From Cyanosarcina radialis HA8281-LM2 (lineage in GTDB: Bacteria > Cyanobacteriota > Cyanobacteriia > Cyanobacteriales > CCAP-1448): DNA of 64,000 nt. The notes below the pieces were generated by a model, which saw only the letters and a list, made by a program, of their open reading frames with translations, did no database searches and was not told the origin of the DNA. The position numbers and the translations under genes are program-made. Of this stretch, positions 1 to 8,682 are shown in pieces. The stretch lies in NCBI GenBank assembly GCA_019359615.1, contig JAHHHA010000010.1, positions 1 to 64,000 of the forward strand. Direction: 5' to 3'. Every line of letters starts with the position of its first letter. Position 1 is the first letter of the stretch.

Positions 1-64
1 ATTTCAACAGTTCCAGCAACTCAGCTTCTGATTCTTTAATCTCTATTTTTAGAACTCCTGACAT
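1..64 (-). CDS. IS630-type transposase / HTH protein, N-terminal fragment at window edge
   Basis: An ATG at position 64 on the minus strand opens 21 codons (MSGVLKIEIKESEAELLELL) that continue past the left edge. The sequence resembles the start of the cyanobacterial helix-turn-helix half of IS630-family transposases, which commonly begin MSGVLKIEI. Only the N-terminus is visible, so neither the catalytic DDE domain nor the inverted repeats can be checked. The family assignment rests on recall of that opening motif. Confidence 0.55.
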   Translation of the reverse strand, partial: MSGVLKIEIKESEAELLELLK

Positions 65-266
65 CGGCTTTACCTACTTAATTACTCCCTCTTTATCTGT
101 AGCATTATTTTATCCAAATGATATAATCGATCGATTGGGGTATGAATCTTGGGTTCTAGGAAATTATAACTGGCAATATTTTCGTAATAATAGTGCTTTC
201 GAGCAAGTCGGCAAACAGCTTTGCCGTCAAGCTGCTACCGATCGCAGAATTTATTCAGTTTGGTAA
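65..266 (+). pseudogene. Possible C-terminal gene remnant next to the IS
   Basis: A plus-strand frame is open from the window edge to a TAA at 264-266, and its last part reads like real protein (RLGYESWVLGNYNWQYFRNN, ending RRIYSVW). Its upstream part overlaps the transposase start antisense. A simple reading is that the insertion sequence interrupted a gene and left its 3' end here. I do not recognise the family. It could also be chance, because the frame is short. Confidence 0.25.
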
Positions 267-274
267 TTGCTATG

Positions 275-892
275 CTATCGAACGGCCATAACTGCACCAA
301 AAATTAAAAATAGCCAGCCGCCAATAAAAGCGAGCGTCCGTTCGGAAATTTTTCCGGCCAGACAACTGCCGCAAACTACGGCAATAACGGCGCAAATAGC
401 GTGTCCCAAGATTGCCCCTAGCGTCACCCCGATGGGATTATGCGCCGCGGCTAAGGCGATCGTGCTAAATTGGGTGCGATCGCCCCACTCTGCCAAAAAC
501 GTCAGCACGAATCCCTGACACCAAACACCCACTTGGGGATAGCGATACCACCAGCTTTTTTTCTCTTGGCGATCGTCTACCGCCGCAGTAGCTTCCTTAA
601 CTACAGCGCAGTTTGGTTCGGCTGGTAGGCGACTGGCATCGAATAGCAGCTTGACTCCAAATCCTAAAAATAAAGCCACAACTAGGTGATGAGTATAGGC
701 TTCAGGCAATAGAGCTACTACTTGCCCTAACATCACCGATAGGATAGTCATTGCCGCTAAAGCAGCAATCACAGCCGATAATACCAATCGCTGCGAATGA
801 CGCATCGCTAAAATCATGGCGATAAAAAAAGTTTTATCTCCTAATTCTGAAACTGTAATCAGCAATAATCCGGCGGTAAAAGCTGTTAGCAC
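275..892 (-). CDS. mnx: Manganese exporter of the TMEM165/GDT1 (UPF0016) family
   Basis: A 205-residue membrane protein with the duplicated family signature: ELGDKTFFIAM near residue 17 and EWGDRTQF near residue 135, each in a three-helix half, with a polar linker around residues 95-115. The two acidic E-x-G-D motifs form the cation site. Cyanobacterial members (Mnx of Synechocystis) move Mn2+ out of the cytoplasm, toward the thylakoid lumen or outside. The start is GTG at 892 with AGGAG nine bases upstream. A candidate Mn-sensing leader lies just upstream (989-1132), which fits the function. Transport of Ca2+ or H+ by other family members is the main alternative. Confidence 0.85.
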   Translation of the reverse strand: MLTAFTAGLLLITVSELGDKTFFIAMILAMRHSQRLVLSAVIAALAAMTILSVMLGQVVALLPEAYTHHLVVALFLGFGVKLLFDASRLPAEPNCAVVKEATAAVDDRQEKKSWWYRYPQVGVWCQGFVLTFLAEWGDRTQFSTIALAAAHNPIGVTLGAILGHAICAVIAVVCGSCLAGKISERTLAFIGGWLFLIFGAVMAVR

Positions 893-988
893 TCTCTCAA
901 GCTCCTGTAGTTTTCTACAATCTTCCCGACCGAGCTTGACGAGATTGAAGACACCTCACCAAGCTCGCATCAGGTATGCGAACTCAGT

Positions 989-1132
989 GAAAGTCTCGCT
1001 CTCAAGTTTGATTATCTTGCTGTCGTTGAATCTCGATCGACAGCTAAAACTTGCTATCTGAACCAGGCTATTCGCCAGTATGTTGACTCAGAATGACTGG
1101 CTTTTTTCGCCAGCAGCTACTCCCTTTCAAAG
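989..1132 (-). promoter_or_regulatory. Candidate yybP-ykoY manganese riboswitch
   Basis: Read on the minus strand, the leader of the Mn exporter contains GAAAGGGAGTAGC (conserved L1 side), then GTCAACATACTGG (conserved L3 side with CAUAC), then GCGAGACTTTC, whose CTTTC pairs with the opening GAAAG to close P1. Between them a 7-bp hairpin GCTGTCG/CGACAGC forms a side arm. These are hallmark elements of the yybP-ykoY class, which binds Mn2+ and is known upstream of UPF0016 exporters. Past the aptamer, 896-988 holds GAGCTTG/CAAGCTC and TCGCAT/ATGCGA stems that could form the expression platform. The assignment comes from motif reading, not a covariance-model score. Confidence 0.7.
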
Positions 1133-1512
1133 TAAGTATATCTTACCCGAAATTTACTCTAAAATCAACTGAATTATGAATTATAAATTATGAATAGTGA
1201 AATTACCATTTTAGATAGATGTTTATTTCATTTTTGCCTCATAATTATTTCAAAATTTTCTCAGATTTTCTGCTAACAAGACGACCAAAAACTATAAAAT
1301 GTTACCAGATAGGGGACAGGGCAAGTCTGAGCCACTCAAAAAACTGTCTCCTCGACAGATGATATCGATGGGTAGTAATGGCAAACTCAAGGTATGTGGC
1401 TGGCCGACAGCCAATCGATCGAAATAAAGAGATTTGGCATCCACCAAGTCAGGATTCTATAGGCTGATGTCGTTTTTTTGGGTTTGCGATCGGTACTCAG
1501 GACTAATTTCTT
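1133..1512. other. Intergenic, 380 bp, no gene seen
   Basis: AT-rich spacer between the riboswitch and the MFS gene. It contains an ATGAATTATAAATTATGAAT-type short direct repeat at about 1175-1195 and a GGGGACAG/CTGTCTCC inverted repeat at about 1313-1351. I see no convincing coding frame. It must carry the promoters of both divergent genes, but I cannot place them. Confidence 0.5.
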
Positions 1513-2778
1513 ATGTTGCCAGCTAAGACTCCCACAGATAGTGGTGGATTTCGCGCCCTGCTGAAAAATCGAAATTTTTTGCTGCTGTGGGGCGGACAAA
1601 TCCTTTCTCAGGTAGCAGATAAAGTCTTGTTCGTCTTGCTGATCGATTTACTAGGAGCATTTCCGTCGATGTGGTTTGCCCCTAACTCTACTCGTTCGGT
1701 ATTGATGATCGCCTATACCCTGCCAGCAGTGCTGTTTGGCTCTGCTGCTGGTATTTTTGTCGATCGCTTTCCCAAAAAATTCATTCTCAATCTCAGCAAC
1801 CTGATCCAGGCATCGCTGTTATTAGTTTTGCCTTGGTTGCCCAGACAGTTTCTCAGCTTGTTACTGATTACCTTCCTGATTTCAGGTCTAGCGCAGGTTT
1901 TTGCCCCGGCAGAGCAGGCAGCCATCCCGCTGTTAGTAAAGCGCGAGAACTTAATGACGGCTAACGCCCTGTTCACGACCTCAATCATGGGGGCGATGAT
2001 CGTAGGCTTTGCCATCGGAGAATCGGTGTTGACTTGGGGCAGGCAGTGGCTCGGCATCAACGGGGGAGAACTGCTAGTAGCGGGGTTGTATATTTTGTCT
2101 ACCGTGGCGATCCAGTCGATCGATGTGAGCGAACCCCCTCCCGACGATCGACACGTCAAAGTTCATCCTTGGAAAGATATCAAAGAAGGCTGGCGCTACC
2201 TGCGCAAAAACAAACTGGTGCGCAACGCCATGTTGCAGATGACGATGATGTATTCCGTCCTGGCGGCTTTGCAGGTATTATCGATTCCTTTAGCCGAAGA
2301 AGTTGGGATCCCGTTTGGCTACTTGCTATCGGCTTTGGGCATCGGCATGGTATTAGTGGCTGGCGTGTTAGGGCATTGGAGCGATCGCTTCCACCACAAA
2401 CCCTTACCGTTGATCGGGTTTTTGACGGCGAGTTTTGCCTTAACCGTGTTTAATTTTACCCGTTCCTCAACCATCACCTTGGGGCTGAGTGCGATCTTAG
2501 GGGCTGGTGCGGCTCTGGTAGCCCTGCCGATGCAAACTTTAATTCAGCAGCAAACGCCAGAATCGATGCGGGGTAAAGTCTTTGGCTTCCAAAATAATGC
2601 CGTCAACTTGGCTTTAACTATACCGATAGGCATCTCAGGACCCTTAACCGATTTCATCGATCGACTCTTTCCTGGTTATGGCTTGCGGGTAGTCCTGTTA
2701 GGCATCGGCATCTTTGCCAGCGTGGTCGGAATTTGGGCTTGGCGCAGTACCCGTAGGGTGTTGGAGGATTTGATTTAG
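1513..2778 (+). CDS. MFS transporter (MFS_3 / EntS-like efflux type)
   Basis: A 421-residue protein with about 12 hydrophobic segments. It has the N-terminal pattern FRALLKNRNFLLLWGGQILS typical of MFS_3 permeases, and the loop-2/3 motif FVDRFPKK (a form of D-R-x-G-R-K/R) near residue 83. The second half contains GHWSDRFHHKP, the equivalent loop motif. Relatives include enterobactin exporter EntS and macrolide efflux proteins, so export of a small molecule is likely, but the substrate is unknown. A G-rich octamer array starts directly at the stop codon. There is no operon partner. Confidence 0.8.
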   Translation: MLPAKTPTDSGGFRALLKNRNFLLLWGGQILSQVADKVLFVLLIDLLGAFPSMWFAPNSTRSVLMIAYTLPAVLFGSAAGIFVDRFPKKFILNLSNLIQASLLLVLPWLPRQFLSLLLITFLISGLAQVFAPAEQAAIPLLVKRENLMTANALFTTSIMGAMIVGFAIGESVLTWGRQWLGINGGELLVAGLYILSTVAIQSIDVSEPPPDDRHVKVHPWKDIKEGWRYLRKNKLVRNAMLQMTMMYSVLAALQVLSIPLAEEVGIPFGYLLSALGIGMVLVAGVLGHWSDRFHHKPLPLIGFLTASFALTVFNFTRSSTITLGLSAILGAGAALVALPMQTLIQQQTPESMRGKVFGFQNNAVNLALTIPIGISGPLTDFIDRLFPGYGLRVVLLGIGIFASVVGIWAWRSTRRVLEDLI

Positions 2779-2883
2779 AGATGGGGAGATGGGGGGATGG
2801 GGGGATGGGGAGATGGGGGGATGGGGAGATGGGGAGATGGGGAGATGGGGGGATGGGGAGATGGGGGGATGGGGGGATGGGGG
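2779..2883. repeat. Octamer tandem array (GGGGAGAT/GGGGGGAT)
   Basis: About 13 units of an 8-bp repeat, GGGGAGAT with GGGGGGAT variants, begin immediately after the MFS stop codon. The plus strand has regularly spaced G4 tracts and so has G-quadruplex potential. The same octamer recurs at 18176-18244, 43409-43468 and 45411-45538. Confidence 0.9.
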
Positions 2884-2905
2884 GCACAGGAGAGACAGTA
2901 AATAA

Positions 2906-2963
2906 TTCTGAACTTCTGACTTCTGACTTCTGACTTCTGACTCCTAAACTCCTAAACTCCTAA
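2906..2963. repeat. Short tandem repeat (CTTCTGA / CTCCTAAA)
   Basis: Seven units of 7-8 bp, first ACTTCTG-type, then ACTCCTAA-type, in the spacer before ilvB. This resembles the short tandemly repeated repetitive (STRR) sequences known from heterocystous cyanobacteria. Related arrays lie at 5476-5523 and 49834-49919. Confidence 0.85.
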
Positions 2964-3047
2964 AAATTAATTAATCTGTAGCGCCAAATAGGATACAAAA
3001 TTTAAAATAGAAGATCGCAGGTGTGTTTTGTCAGAGGTCTTAGGTTG

Positions 3048-4913
3048 ATGGTGAGTTCCCCAAGTCTACCCACTGAAATCGCGTTTCCCCCTACAACTAG
3101 CAGTCGTCGCACGGGTGCGTTCGCTCTGATTGATAGTTTGAAACGCCACGGCGTACAGCATATTTTCGGCTATCCTGGCGGTGCCATTTTACCGATTTAC
3201 GACGAACTATATCGAGCAGAAGCGGCTGGCGGTATCCAACACATTTTGGTGCGGCACGAGCAAGGTGCAGCCCACGCCGCCGACGGCTACGCTCGCGCTA
3301 CTGGTAAAGTCGGCGTTTGTTTTGGTACTTCCGGCCCTGGGGCTACCAATTTAGTTACAGGAATTGCCACTGCCCAAATGGACTCGATTCCGATGGTAAT
3401 CGTTACCGGACAAGTAGGTCGGGCAGCAATCGGCACCGATGCGTTTCAGGAAACCGATATTTATGGTATTACCCTGCCAATTGTCAAACACTCTTACGTA
3501 GTCCGCGATCCGAGGGACATGGCCAAAACCGTAGCTGAGGCTTTCCACATTGCCAGCAGCGGCCGTCCGGGACCCGTTTTAATCGACGTGCCCAAGGATG
3601 TGGGGTTAGAGGAATTTGACTACATACCTGTAGAACCGGGAATGGTGAAGTTGCCAGGATATCGCCCCACCGTTAGAGGCAATCCTCGGCAGATCGAGCA
3701 AGCAGTGCGCCTGATCCGGCACAGCCACCAGCCTTTAATGTATATCGGTGGGGGAGCGATCGCAGCGGGCGCTCATGGCGAAATTCGAGCCTTAGCAGAA
3801 CTCTTTCACATCCCCGTTACCACTACTTTGATGGGTAAGGGCGCTTTTGACGAAAAACATCCCTTGTCAGTGGGGATGCTGGGAATGCACGGCACGGCTT
3901 ATGCTAACTTTGCCGTCAGCGAGTGCGACTTGTTAATTGCCATTGGAGCCAGATTCGACGATCGCGTTACCGGGAAATTAGATGAATTCGCCTCCCGCGC
4001 TAAGGTGATTCATATCGACATCGACCCGGCGGAAGTCGGGAAAAACCGCGCCCCTAACGTCCCCATCGTGGGAGACGTGCGGCAGGTGTTGATGGATATG
4101 TTGCGCCGCTGTCAGGAATTAGGCATCGAGAGCGCCCCCGCCCGAACTCAACCTTGGCGCGATCGAATCGATCGCTGGCGGGTAGAATATCCGCTAGTCG
4201 TGCCGGAATATCCCGATATTTTGTCGCCCCAAGAGGTCATTGCCGAGCTAGCGCGGCAAGCACCAGATGCCTATTACACCACCGATGTCGGACAGCACCA
4301 AATGTGGGCAGCCCAATTTTTGAAAAACGGCCCCCGGCGCTGGGTCACTAGTGGCGGCTTGGGAACCATGGGGTTTGGGATGCCAGCGGCGATGGGGGTG
4401 AAGGTAGCTTTGCCAGATGAAGAAGTCATCTGTATCAGCGGCGATGCCAGCTTCCAAATGAATATGCAGGAGTTGGGAACTCTAGCCCAATATGGCATTA
4501 ATGCCAAAACCGTGATTATCAATAATGGCTGGCAGGGAATGGTGCGTCAGTGGCAGCAAGCCTTTTACGGCGAACGTTACTCTTGCTCGAACATGGAAGT
4601 AGGCAAACCCGACTTCGTGTTGTTGGCGCAAGCATTTGGGATGAAGGGAATGCTGATTCGTCGGCGAGAAGAATTAAAAGATGCGATCGCCGAAATGCTA
4701 GCCCACAAAGGCCCTGTCTTAGTTGATGCCCAAGTCAAGAGAGACGAAAACTGTTACCCCATGGTCGCTCCGGGTAAGAGCAATTCCCAAATGATCGGTT
4801 TGCCAGAACGTCCAAAACTCCAACAAGCCACCGAATTGCTATATTGCAGCAGTTGCGGAGCAAAAAACGTCGCTAGCAACAACTTCTGCCCGGAATGCGG
4901 CACGAAATTGTAG
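3048..4913 (+). CDS. ilvB: Acetolactate synthase large (catalytic) subunit with C-terminal zinc ribbon
   Basis: ThDP-dependent enzyme that condenses two pyruvates, or pyruvate and 2-oxobutyrate, at the start of branched-chain amino-acid synthesis. With the ATG at 3048 it has 621 residues. An in-frame GTG at 3021 would add nine residues, but ATG is preferred. The ThDP catalytic Glu is in [18 protein letters not shown], the FAD/dimer region follows ([11 protein letters not shown]-type middle domain), and the C-terminal ThDP-binding motif is GDASFQMN...NNGWQGM. The last about 30 residues form a C-x2-C-x10-C-x2-C ribbon ([10 protein letters not shown]...NFCPECG), beyond the usual end of the family. 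No ilvN or ilvC is adjacent. A strong terminator follows. Confidence 0.95.
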   Translation: MVSSPSLPTEIAFPPTTSSRRTGAFALIDSLKRHGVQHIFGYPGGAILPIYDELYRAEAAGGIQHILVRHEQGAAHAADGYARATGKVGVCFGTSGPGATNLVTGIATAQMDSIPMVIVTGQVGRAAIGTDAFQETDIYGITLPIVKHSYVVRDPRDMAKTVAEAFHIASSGRPGPVLIDVPKDVGLEEFDYIPVEPGMVKLPGYRPTVRGNPRQIEQAVRLIRHSHQPLMYIGGGAIAAGAHGEIRALAELFHIPVTTTLMGKGAFDEKHPLSVGMLGMHGTAYANFAVSECDLLIAIGARFDDRVTGKLDEFASRAKVIHIDIDPAEVGKNRAPNVPIVGDVRQVLMDMLRRCQELGIESAPARTQPWRDRIDRWRVEYPLVVPEYPDILSPQEVIAELARQAPDAYYTTDVGQHQMWAAQFLKNGPRRWVTSGGLGTMGFGMPAAMGVKVALPDEEVICISGDASFQMNMQELGTLAQYGINAKTVIINNGWQGMVRQWQQAFYGERYSCSNMEVGKPDFVLLAQAFGMKGMLIRRREELKDAIAEMLAHKGPVLVDAQVKRDENCYPMVAPGKSNSQMIGLPERPKLQQATELLYCSSCGAKNVASNNFCPECGTKL

Positions 4914-4942
4914 GTCGATGTTAGTTAATCGATAAATTGAGA

Positions 4943-4969
4943 GGCGCGAGCGATCGCGTCTTTTTTTTT
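4943..4969 (+). terminator. Intrinsic terminator of ilvB
   Basis: Stem GGCGCGA/TCGCGTC with a four-base loop, followed directly by nine T residues, 30 bases after the ilvB stop. Confidence 0.9.
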
Positions 4970-5055
4970 CAAAATATTATTAAGCAGGCGCTCGCCTAAC
5001 AACTTAGCTTGTTAGACTGATTTAGTATTATTTAAAATAAAATAGGTAGAAAACC

Positions 5056-5445
5056 ATGAAAGAAAGTGTTGGTTCCCTGAGAGCGTATTTCATTGTTGTT
5101 GGTTTATTGAGTGGGTTCGACCACTATAAGCTTTTGACAGTAGCGAGTGGAAACATAATCCTTTTGGTTTTGGGCTTAATTGGTATGGCACTATCAATTG
5201 CCTCCTTATATATAGGGATATCGCTGCCAAAACTCCTGGTCGAATCCCCCAAATTAATTACTACAGTATTATTGGTTGCTCTGGGATTTCTAGTTTTAAC
5301 CTCTCTTCTAATTATGTCAGTCGGTTTAGGGACTTCTGCAATAGTACGTTTAGTTATTGGCGGTTTGATAATCTGGTATCTTTTCAACAGCGTTAAACGG
5401 TTATCGGCAGAAGAAAGGAGCAAAGTAGGTCGAGCGGATAATTGA
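5056..5445 (+). CDS. Small membrane protein, unknown function
   Basis: A 129-residue protein with about four hydrophobic helices (roughly residues 8-22, 30-52, 66-88 and 96-113) and a short basic C-terminal tail (KRLSAEERSKVGR). I recognise no family. It starts with ATG preceded by AAAATAGGTAGAAAACC. It lies alone between ilvB and a convergent AAA ATPase gene. Its composition is AT-richer than ilvB. Confidence 0.6.
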   Translation: MKESVGSLRAYFIVVGLLSGFDHYKLLTVASGNIILLVLGLIGMALSIASLYIGISLPKLLVESPKLITTVLLVALGFLVLTSLLIMSVGLGTSAIVRLVIGGLIIWYLFNSVKRLSAEERSKVGRADN

Positions 5446-5475
5446 GATGACAAGGGGGATCGATCGCGTCTCTCA

Positions 5476-5523
5476 AACTTCTGAACTCCTGAACTTCTGA
5501 ACTTCTAAACTTCTGAACTTCTG
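5476..5523. repeat. AACTTCTG octamer array
   Basis: Six units of AACTTCTG with single-base variants (AACTCCTG, AACTTCTA) fill the gap between two convergent genes. Confidence 0.9.
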
Positions 5524-5524
5524 T

Positions 5525-6736
5525 TTAAACAAATCGTCGATCGAATTGGGCGATTAAATCGACTCTACCTTTGCGTAGAACTGCTGGATCTAGTCTTTCA
5601 GTAGTATTGCACGTCATCAACACTACTAATTTTTGCTGGTTGTGAATTCCCGATTCATCGATGACGCTTTGGTACAAAGTTCCATCTAGCAAACTCAAAA
5701 TATGCTCGGTTTTATTATTACCTTGCGCGACGGCACTAGCTCGATCTTGAGCTAAGTTATCTGCTTCATTAATAATGATACAGATGCGTTCTAAGTAGGT
5801 AGGAGGTACAAAGTTTTCTACTGCGTCGTGGTCGAGAATAAAAATTACATAGCCAAGAGGAACTAGAATCTCTTTAGCCACGGCTTGCGTCCAAGCAGTT
5901 TTACCCGTACCCGGTTCTCCGTGAACTAAAACAGCTAACTGATGGCGATCGAGAATTTCTTGCTGTACTTTGTCAGTAAAACTTTGAATTTCAGCCGGAA
6001 ACGATCGAATCGGATATTGACTGTGAACTTGTCCGATGCGACTCTTGTAACCGCTGAGGATGGCAGCTAGATTGTAAGTGGCTTTCCTAATCAGAGGCGC
6101 TAATTGCTTGGCCATTAAGGTATATTGTTGGCGTTCTCGATCGTAATTATCGATTCGCAGCCAAATTTCTTCTTTAGCCCAATAAGCATACACCGTACCT
6201 AATGTTTCTAGCCGCTCCCAACTGACGAACCGTTCGGTAGGATAATAAAAATATCGCTCCCAATAATACTGGGTAATGATATTCGGTTTTCCCAAAATTG
6301 CCAGGATTTTGAGAATGGTAATTTCTTGTAATTTATTCAAAACGAAATCGATCGGAATGCCGTCGCGACTGACATTTTGTTTGATGGGAGTTTCTGTAGC
6401 TAAAACATCTTTATAACGGTAATCTGGAGTGGGCGGTTCGGGAGTAATATAATTCCAAAATTCATCTAAGTTATAGCGAGTATCGCTAGAAAAGAGATTT
6501 AATACATTTGCCCACCACGCATATTGATTGCGTCCGATCGCATCAGCTAAATCGCTAGCTATTCCAACAGTTTTTTGACTTAGCTCCCAAGTATCATTAG
6601 TAGCTAAATGCCATAAATATTCCCATTCTAATTGGCGGTTTAACGGTCGCCAGCCAGCACCAAGCAAGCCTCGATTTTGAGGATTGTTGTTTGAACCATA
6701 GTTGTTGTCTTGTCCGCCAAAGTAACCCGAACTCAT
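5525..6736 (-). CDS. AAA-family ATPase, function unknown
   Basis: 403 residues. The N-terminal 20 are Gly/Asn/Gln-rich, followed by a helical region rich in Trp and Tyr (about 30-240), then an AAA core. Walker A is HGEPGTGKTAW near residue 272. The Walker B position reads ICIIINEADN, with Asn in place of the usual first Asp. Sensor 1 is LMTCNTTERLD, and an arginine-finger-like GRVDL follows. FtsH/Rca-like AAA proteins share the core. The odd Walker B may weaken hydrolysis or be normal for this subfamily. It is a single gene, 67 bp upstream of kptA's end and on the same strand. Confidence 0.7.
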   Translation of the reverse strand: MSSGYFGGQDNNYGSNNNPQNRGLLGAGWRPLNRQLEWEYLWHLATNDTWELSQKTVGIASDLADAIGRNQYAWWANVLNLFSSDTRYNLDEFWNYITPEPPTPDYRYKDVLATETPIKQNVSRDGIPIDFVLNKLQEITILKILAILGKPNIITQYYWERYFYYPTERFVSWERLETLGTVYAYWAKEEIWLRIDNYDRERQQYTLMAKQLAPLIRKATYNLAAILSGYKSRIGQVHSQYPIRSFPAEIQSFTDKVQQEILDRHQLAVLVHGEPGTGKTAWTQAVAKEILVPLGYVIFILDHDAVENFVPPTYLERICIIINEADNLAQDRASAVAQGNNKTEHILSLLDGTLYQSVIDESGIHNQQKLVVLMTCNTTERLDPAVLRKGRVDLIAQFDRRFV

Positions 6737-6803
6737 GTTGGAATGTTGGGTGTGGGGTGTAAGGTGTGGAGTTGAAATTGTGAATTCTAGATTGTAATTT
6801 AAT

Positions 6804-7379
6804 TTATATTTTCATAGGCTTGAGCGTCCAAGAATCTATAAGTTGCAAGTATTCGGGGGGAACGCGATCGACTAACCATACTCCATTATCCGAACAATAA
6901 AATAGATAATCAGCTTCAGACATTGCCCTGGCATCTACAGTAAAAATAGCCGGACGGCCGTGACGCATACCCACAGCTTTTGCTGTTGCTATATCTTTAG
7001 ATAAATGGACGTGATGGCGCGACATTTTCTCTAAGCCTGTAGTCAGAATTAATTTAACCGATCGCTCTCCTGTTCCATGGTATAGCACATCTGGAGGATC
7101 GACAGGTTCTAATTGCAAATCTACTTCTACGCTATGCCCCTGATTCGCACGAATTCGAGTTCTTGTAGCATCGAATGAAAATCGTTTTTTGTCATTCTTC
7201 GATACTACTTCATTGAGTTCCTCAAGGCTAATTTTAAATTCATGCTTCCGACACGCAGATAAAAGTTCTTCTACTTCCACCCAGCCACCTTCGGCGAGTT
7301 CCAGTCCAATTCGTTCGGGACTGTGCCGTAGATGTTTGCTCAAGTATTTGCTGATTTTCACTAAACGAGAATCGTTCAT
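6804..7379 (-). CDS. kptA: RNA 2'-phosphotransferase (Tpt1/KptA family)
   Basis: 191 residues, the full KptA length. The winged-helix N-terminal lobe has the signature YLSKHLRHSPE (residues 12-22), then KKRFSFD and IRANQGHS. The NAD+-binding lobe has LYHGT (99-103) and RHHVHLSKD (121-129). The family removes an internal 2'-phosphate from RNA with NAD+. Fungal Tpt1 acts in tRNA splicing, while the bacterial role is unresolved and may be RNA repair. The stop of the upstream methyltransferase lies four bases before this start, so the two are probably co-transcribed. Confidence 0.93.
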   Translation of the reverse strand: MNDSRLVKISKYLSKHLRHSPERIGLELAEGGWVEVEELLSACRKHEFKISLEELNEVVSKNDKKRFSFDATRTRIRANQGHSVEVDLQLEPVDPPDVLYHGTGERSVKLILTTGLEKMSRHHVHLSKDIATAKAVGMRHGRPAIFTVDARAMSEADYLFYCSDNGVWLVDRVPPEYLQLIDSWTLKPMKI

Positions 7380-7383
7380 GCTA

Positions 7384-8064
7384 TTAACCTTTCATACCGC
7401 CAAAGATAGCAAAATTAAAATACCGCCAGTGACAGCCAACTTCTGTAAAACCAGCTTTCTTTAGCCATTGAATTTGGTCTTCCACTGAAGAGGGTATATC
7501 TTCTTCCAGATATTTTTGAAACCAATGGCGATCGTCTTCTCCATTGGACTTTATATAGTCACGCCACAGTTGCTCGTATTGCTTGGTTAATTTGGTAGTA
7601 GCACCTGTAACCACATCGCGAATTAGTAACAAACCTCCAGAGTTCATGGCTGAGAACAGCCGTTTGAATAGATTTTGTTTGGCATCGTTATCTAAATGAT
7701 GAATGGCTAAACCAGAAATCACCAAGTCATATCCAGAACCCAGATCGTCTGTAGCAAAATTTCCTAATTTCAAAAGCGATCGCTCTTCATAAGCTAACAA
7801 GTTCTTTTGACAAACTGCCAGCATATTTTCAGCCAGATCGAACGATACCACAGTAGCTTGAGGAAAGTTTTGCAAAATCAGGTGCGATAAAATCCCCGTA
7901 CCGCATCCCAAATCTAAAGCTTTAAAACGATCGCCCTTGTCAAAAGGAATTAATTCCAACAACAAAGTATGCTGTTCTCGATAGTAAGGAATCAACTTCG
8001 GGATTAAGCGATCGTAGTTAAACGCTTGCCGTTCAAAAGTGTTGCGTACTTCCTCTAAATTCAC
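7384..8064 (-). CDS. Class I SAM-dependent methyltransferase
   Basis: 226 residues with a Rossmann methyltransferase fold: motif I ALDLGCGTGILS (about residue 49), motif II VVSFDLAENML, motif IV YDLVISGLAIHHL and motif VI GGLLLIRDVV. It starts with GTG at 8064 with AAGGAG nine bases upstream. Tight coupling to kptA suggests an RNA-related or co-regulated role, but that is inference. The substrate is unknown, and UbiE-like small-molecule methylation is equally possible. Confidence 0.8.
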   Translation of the reverse strand: MNLEEVRNTFERQAFNYDRLIPKLIPYYREQHTLLLELIPFDKGDRFKALDLGCGTGILSHLILQNFPQATVVSFDLAENMLAVCQKNLLAYEERSLLKLGNFATDDLGSGYDLVISGLAIHHLDNDAKQNLFKRLFSAMNSGGLLLIRDVVTGATTKLTKQYEQLWRDYIKSNGEDDRHWFQKYLEEDIPSSVEDQIQWLKKAGFTEVGCHWRYFNFAIFGGMKG

Positions 8065-8682
8065 GAGTCATTTCTCCTTCAGATGTTTGCGGTTCGCGAT
8101 CGATTAGATATCTAGCAAAAACTGATAAATCATCAATTACATCTGCTCCTTCGGCTTTGCTCAGGACAAGGTTTATCTGCGTTTATCTCCGTTATATATC
8201 CACCAATTAGATTTATGATGATTGGCAAGGTGGCGATCGCTTTCATCTCCTGCGTGCAAGTTGCTAGAGCAAAGCGTTTGTCGCTTAGAAGGAACTCCGC
8301 CGATGAGTTTTTACACACTCTTTAAAGGATGGCCACTTCTACGCCAACCTGCCGGGTTCTTTGCGCCTTCGTCGCTTCTCGCCCAATGCCTTAGAGCATT
8401 GGTACCTTTCCTCTCGTACTAATGTATGTAAGCTCTCGCTGTTAGGGCACGCCAGAAGTTATACTACATTATACTACGAAAAGTTAGTAATGGTTTTCGG
8501 AAACTGGTTTGCGCAAGATCGGCGATACGTGCGAAGTACGCGCTGCGCGAACGCTTGGCGGTAAATTCTCAGAATCGACCGATTGGATATTATGGGTAAG
8601 GGCGCAATCCTTCGGCAGAGCTACGGAACAGCATTGCGCCCCTACTACGTGTGGTGTCTGTGCGGTAAGTCCCGATCGAATA
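8065..8682. other. Intergenic, 618 bp, repeat-rich and probably non-coding
   Basis: Contains several dispersed cyanobacterial repeat fragments: CTCCTTCGGCTTTGCTCAGG (8148-8167), a GCCAATGCCTTAGAGCATTGGTACC-like inverted repeat near 8388-8405, CGCTGCGCGAACGCTTGGCG (8541-8560), and the composite hairpin at 8599-8645. Open frames here have repeat-derived composition and no recognisable protein. The DUF5682 promoter must lie within. Confidence 0.6.
8599..8645. repeat. Composite hairpin repeat (GGGCGCAAT...ATTGCGCCC), copy 1
   Basis: Outer arms GGGCGCAAT and ATTGCGCCCCTA enclose a second element, CCTTCGGCAGAGCTACGGAA. A copy identical over 46 bp lies between urtC and urtB at 35183-35228. The plain hairpin without the inner element occurs at 44280-44305 and, degenerate, at 15707-15733. 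Confidence 0.9.

Noticed and set aside
2654-2887. Proline-rich open frame on the minus strand after the MFS gene
   Set aside because: It is the octamer array in another frame, overlapping the real gene end.
8509-8682. 58-residue N-terminal extension of the DUF5682 protein
   Set aside because: It is encoded by the composite repeat and flanking repeat DNA. The family start is at 8683.
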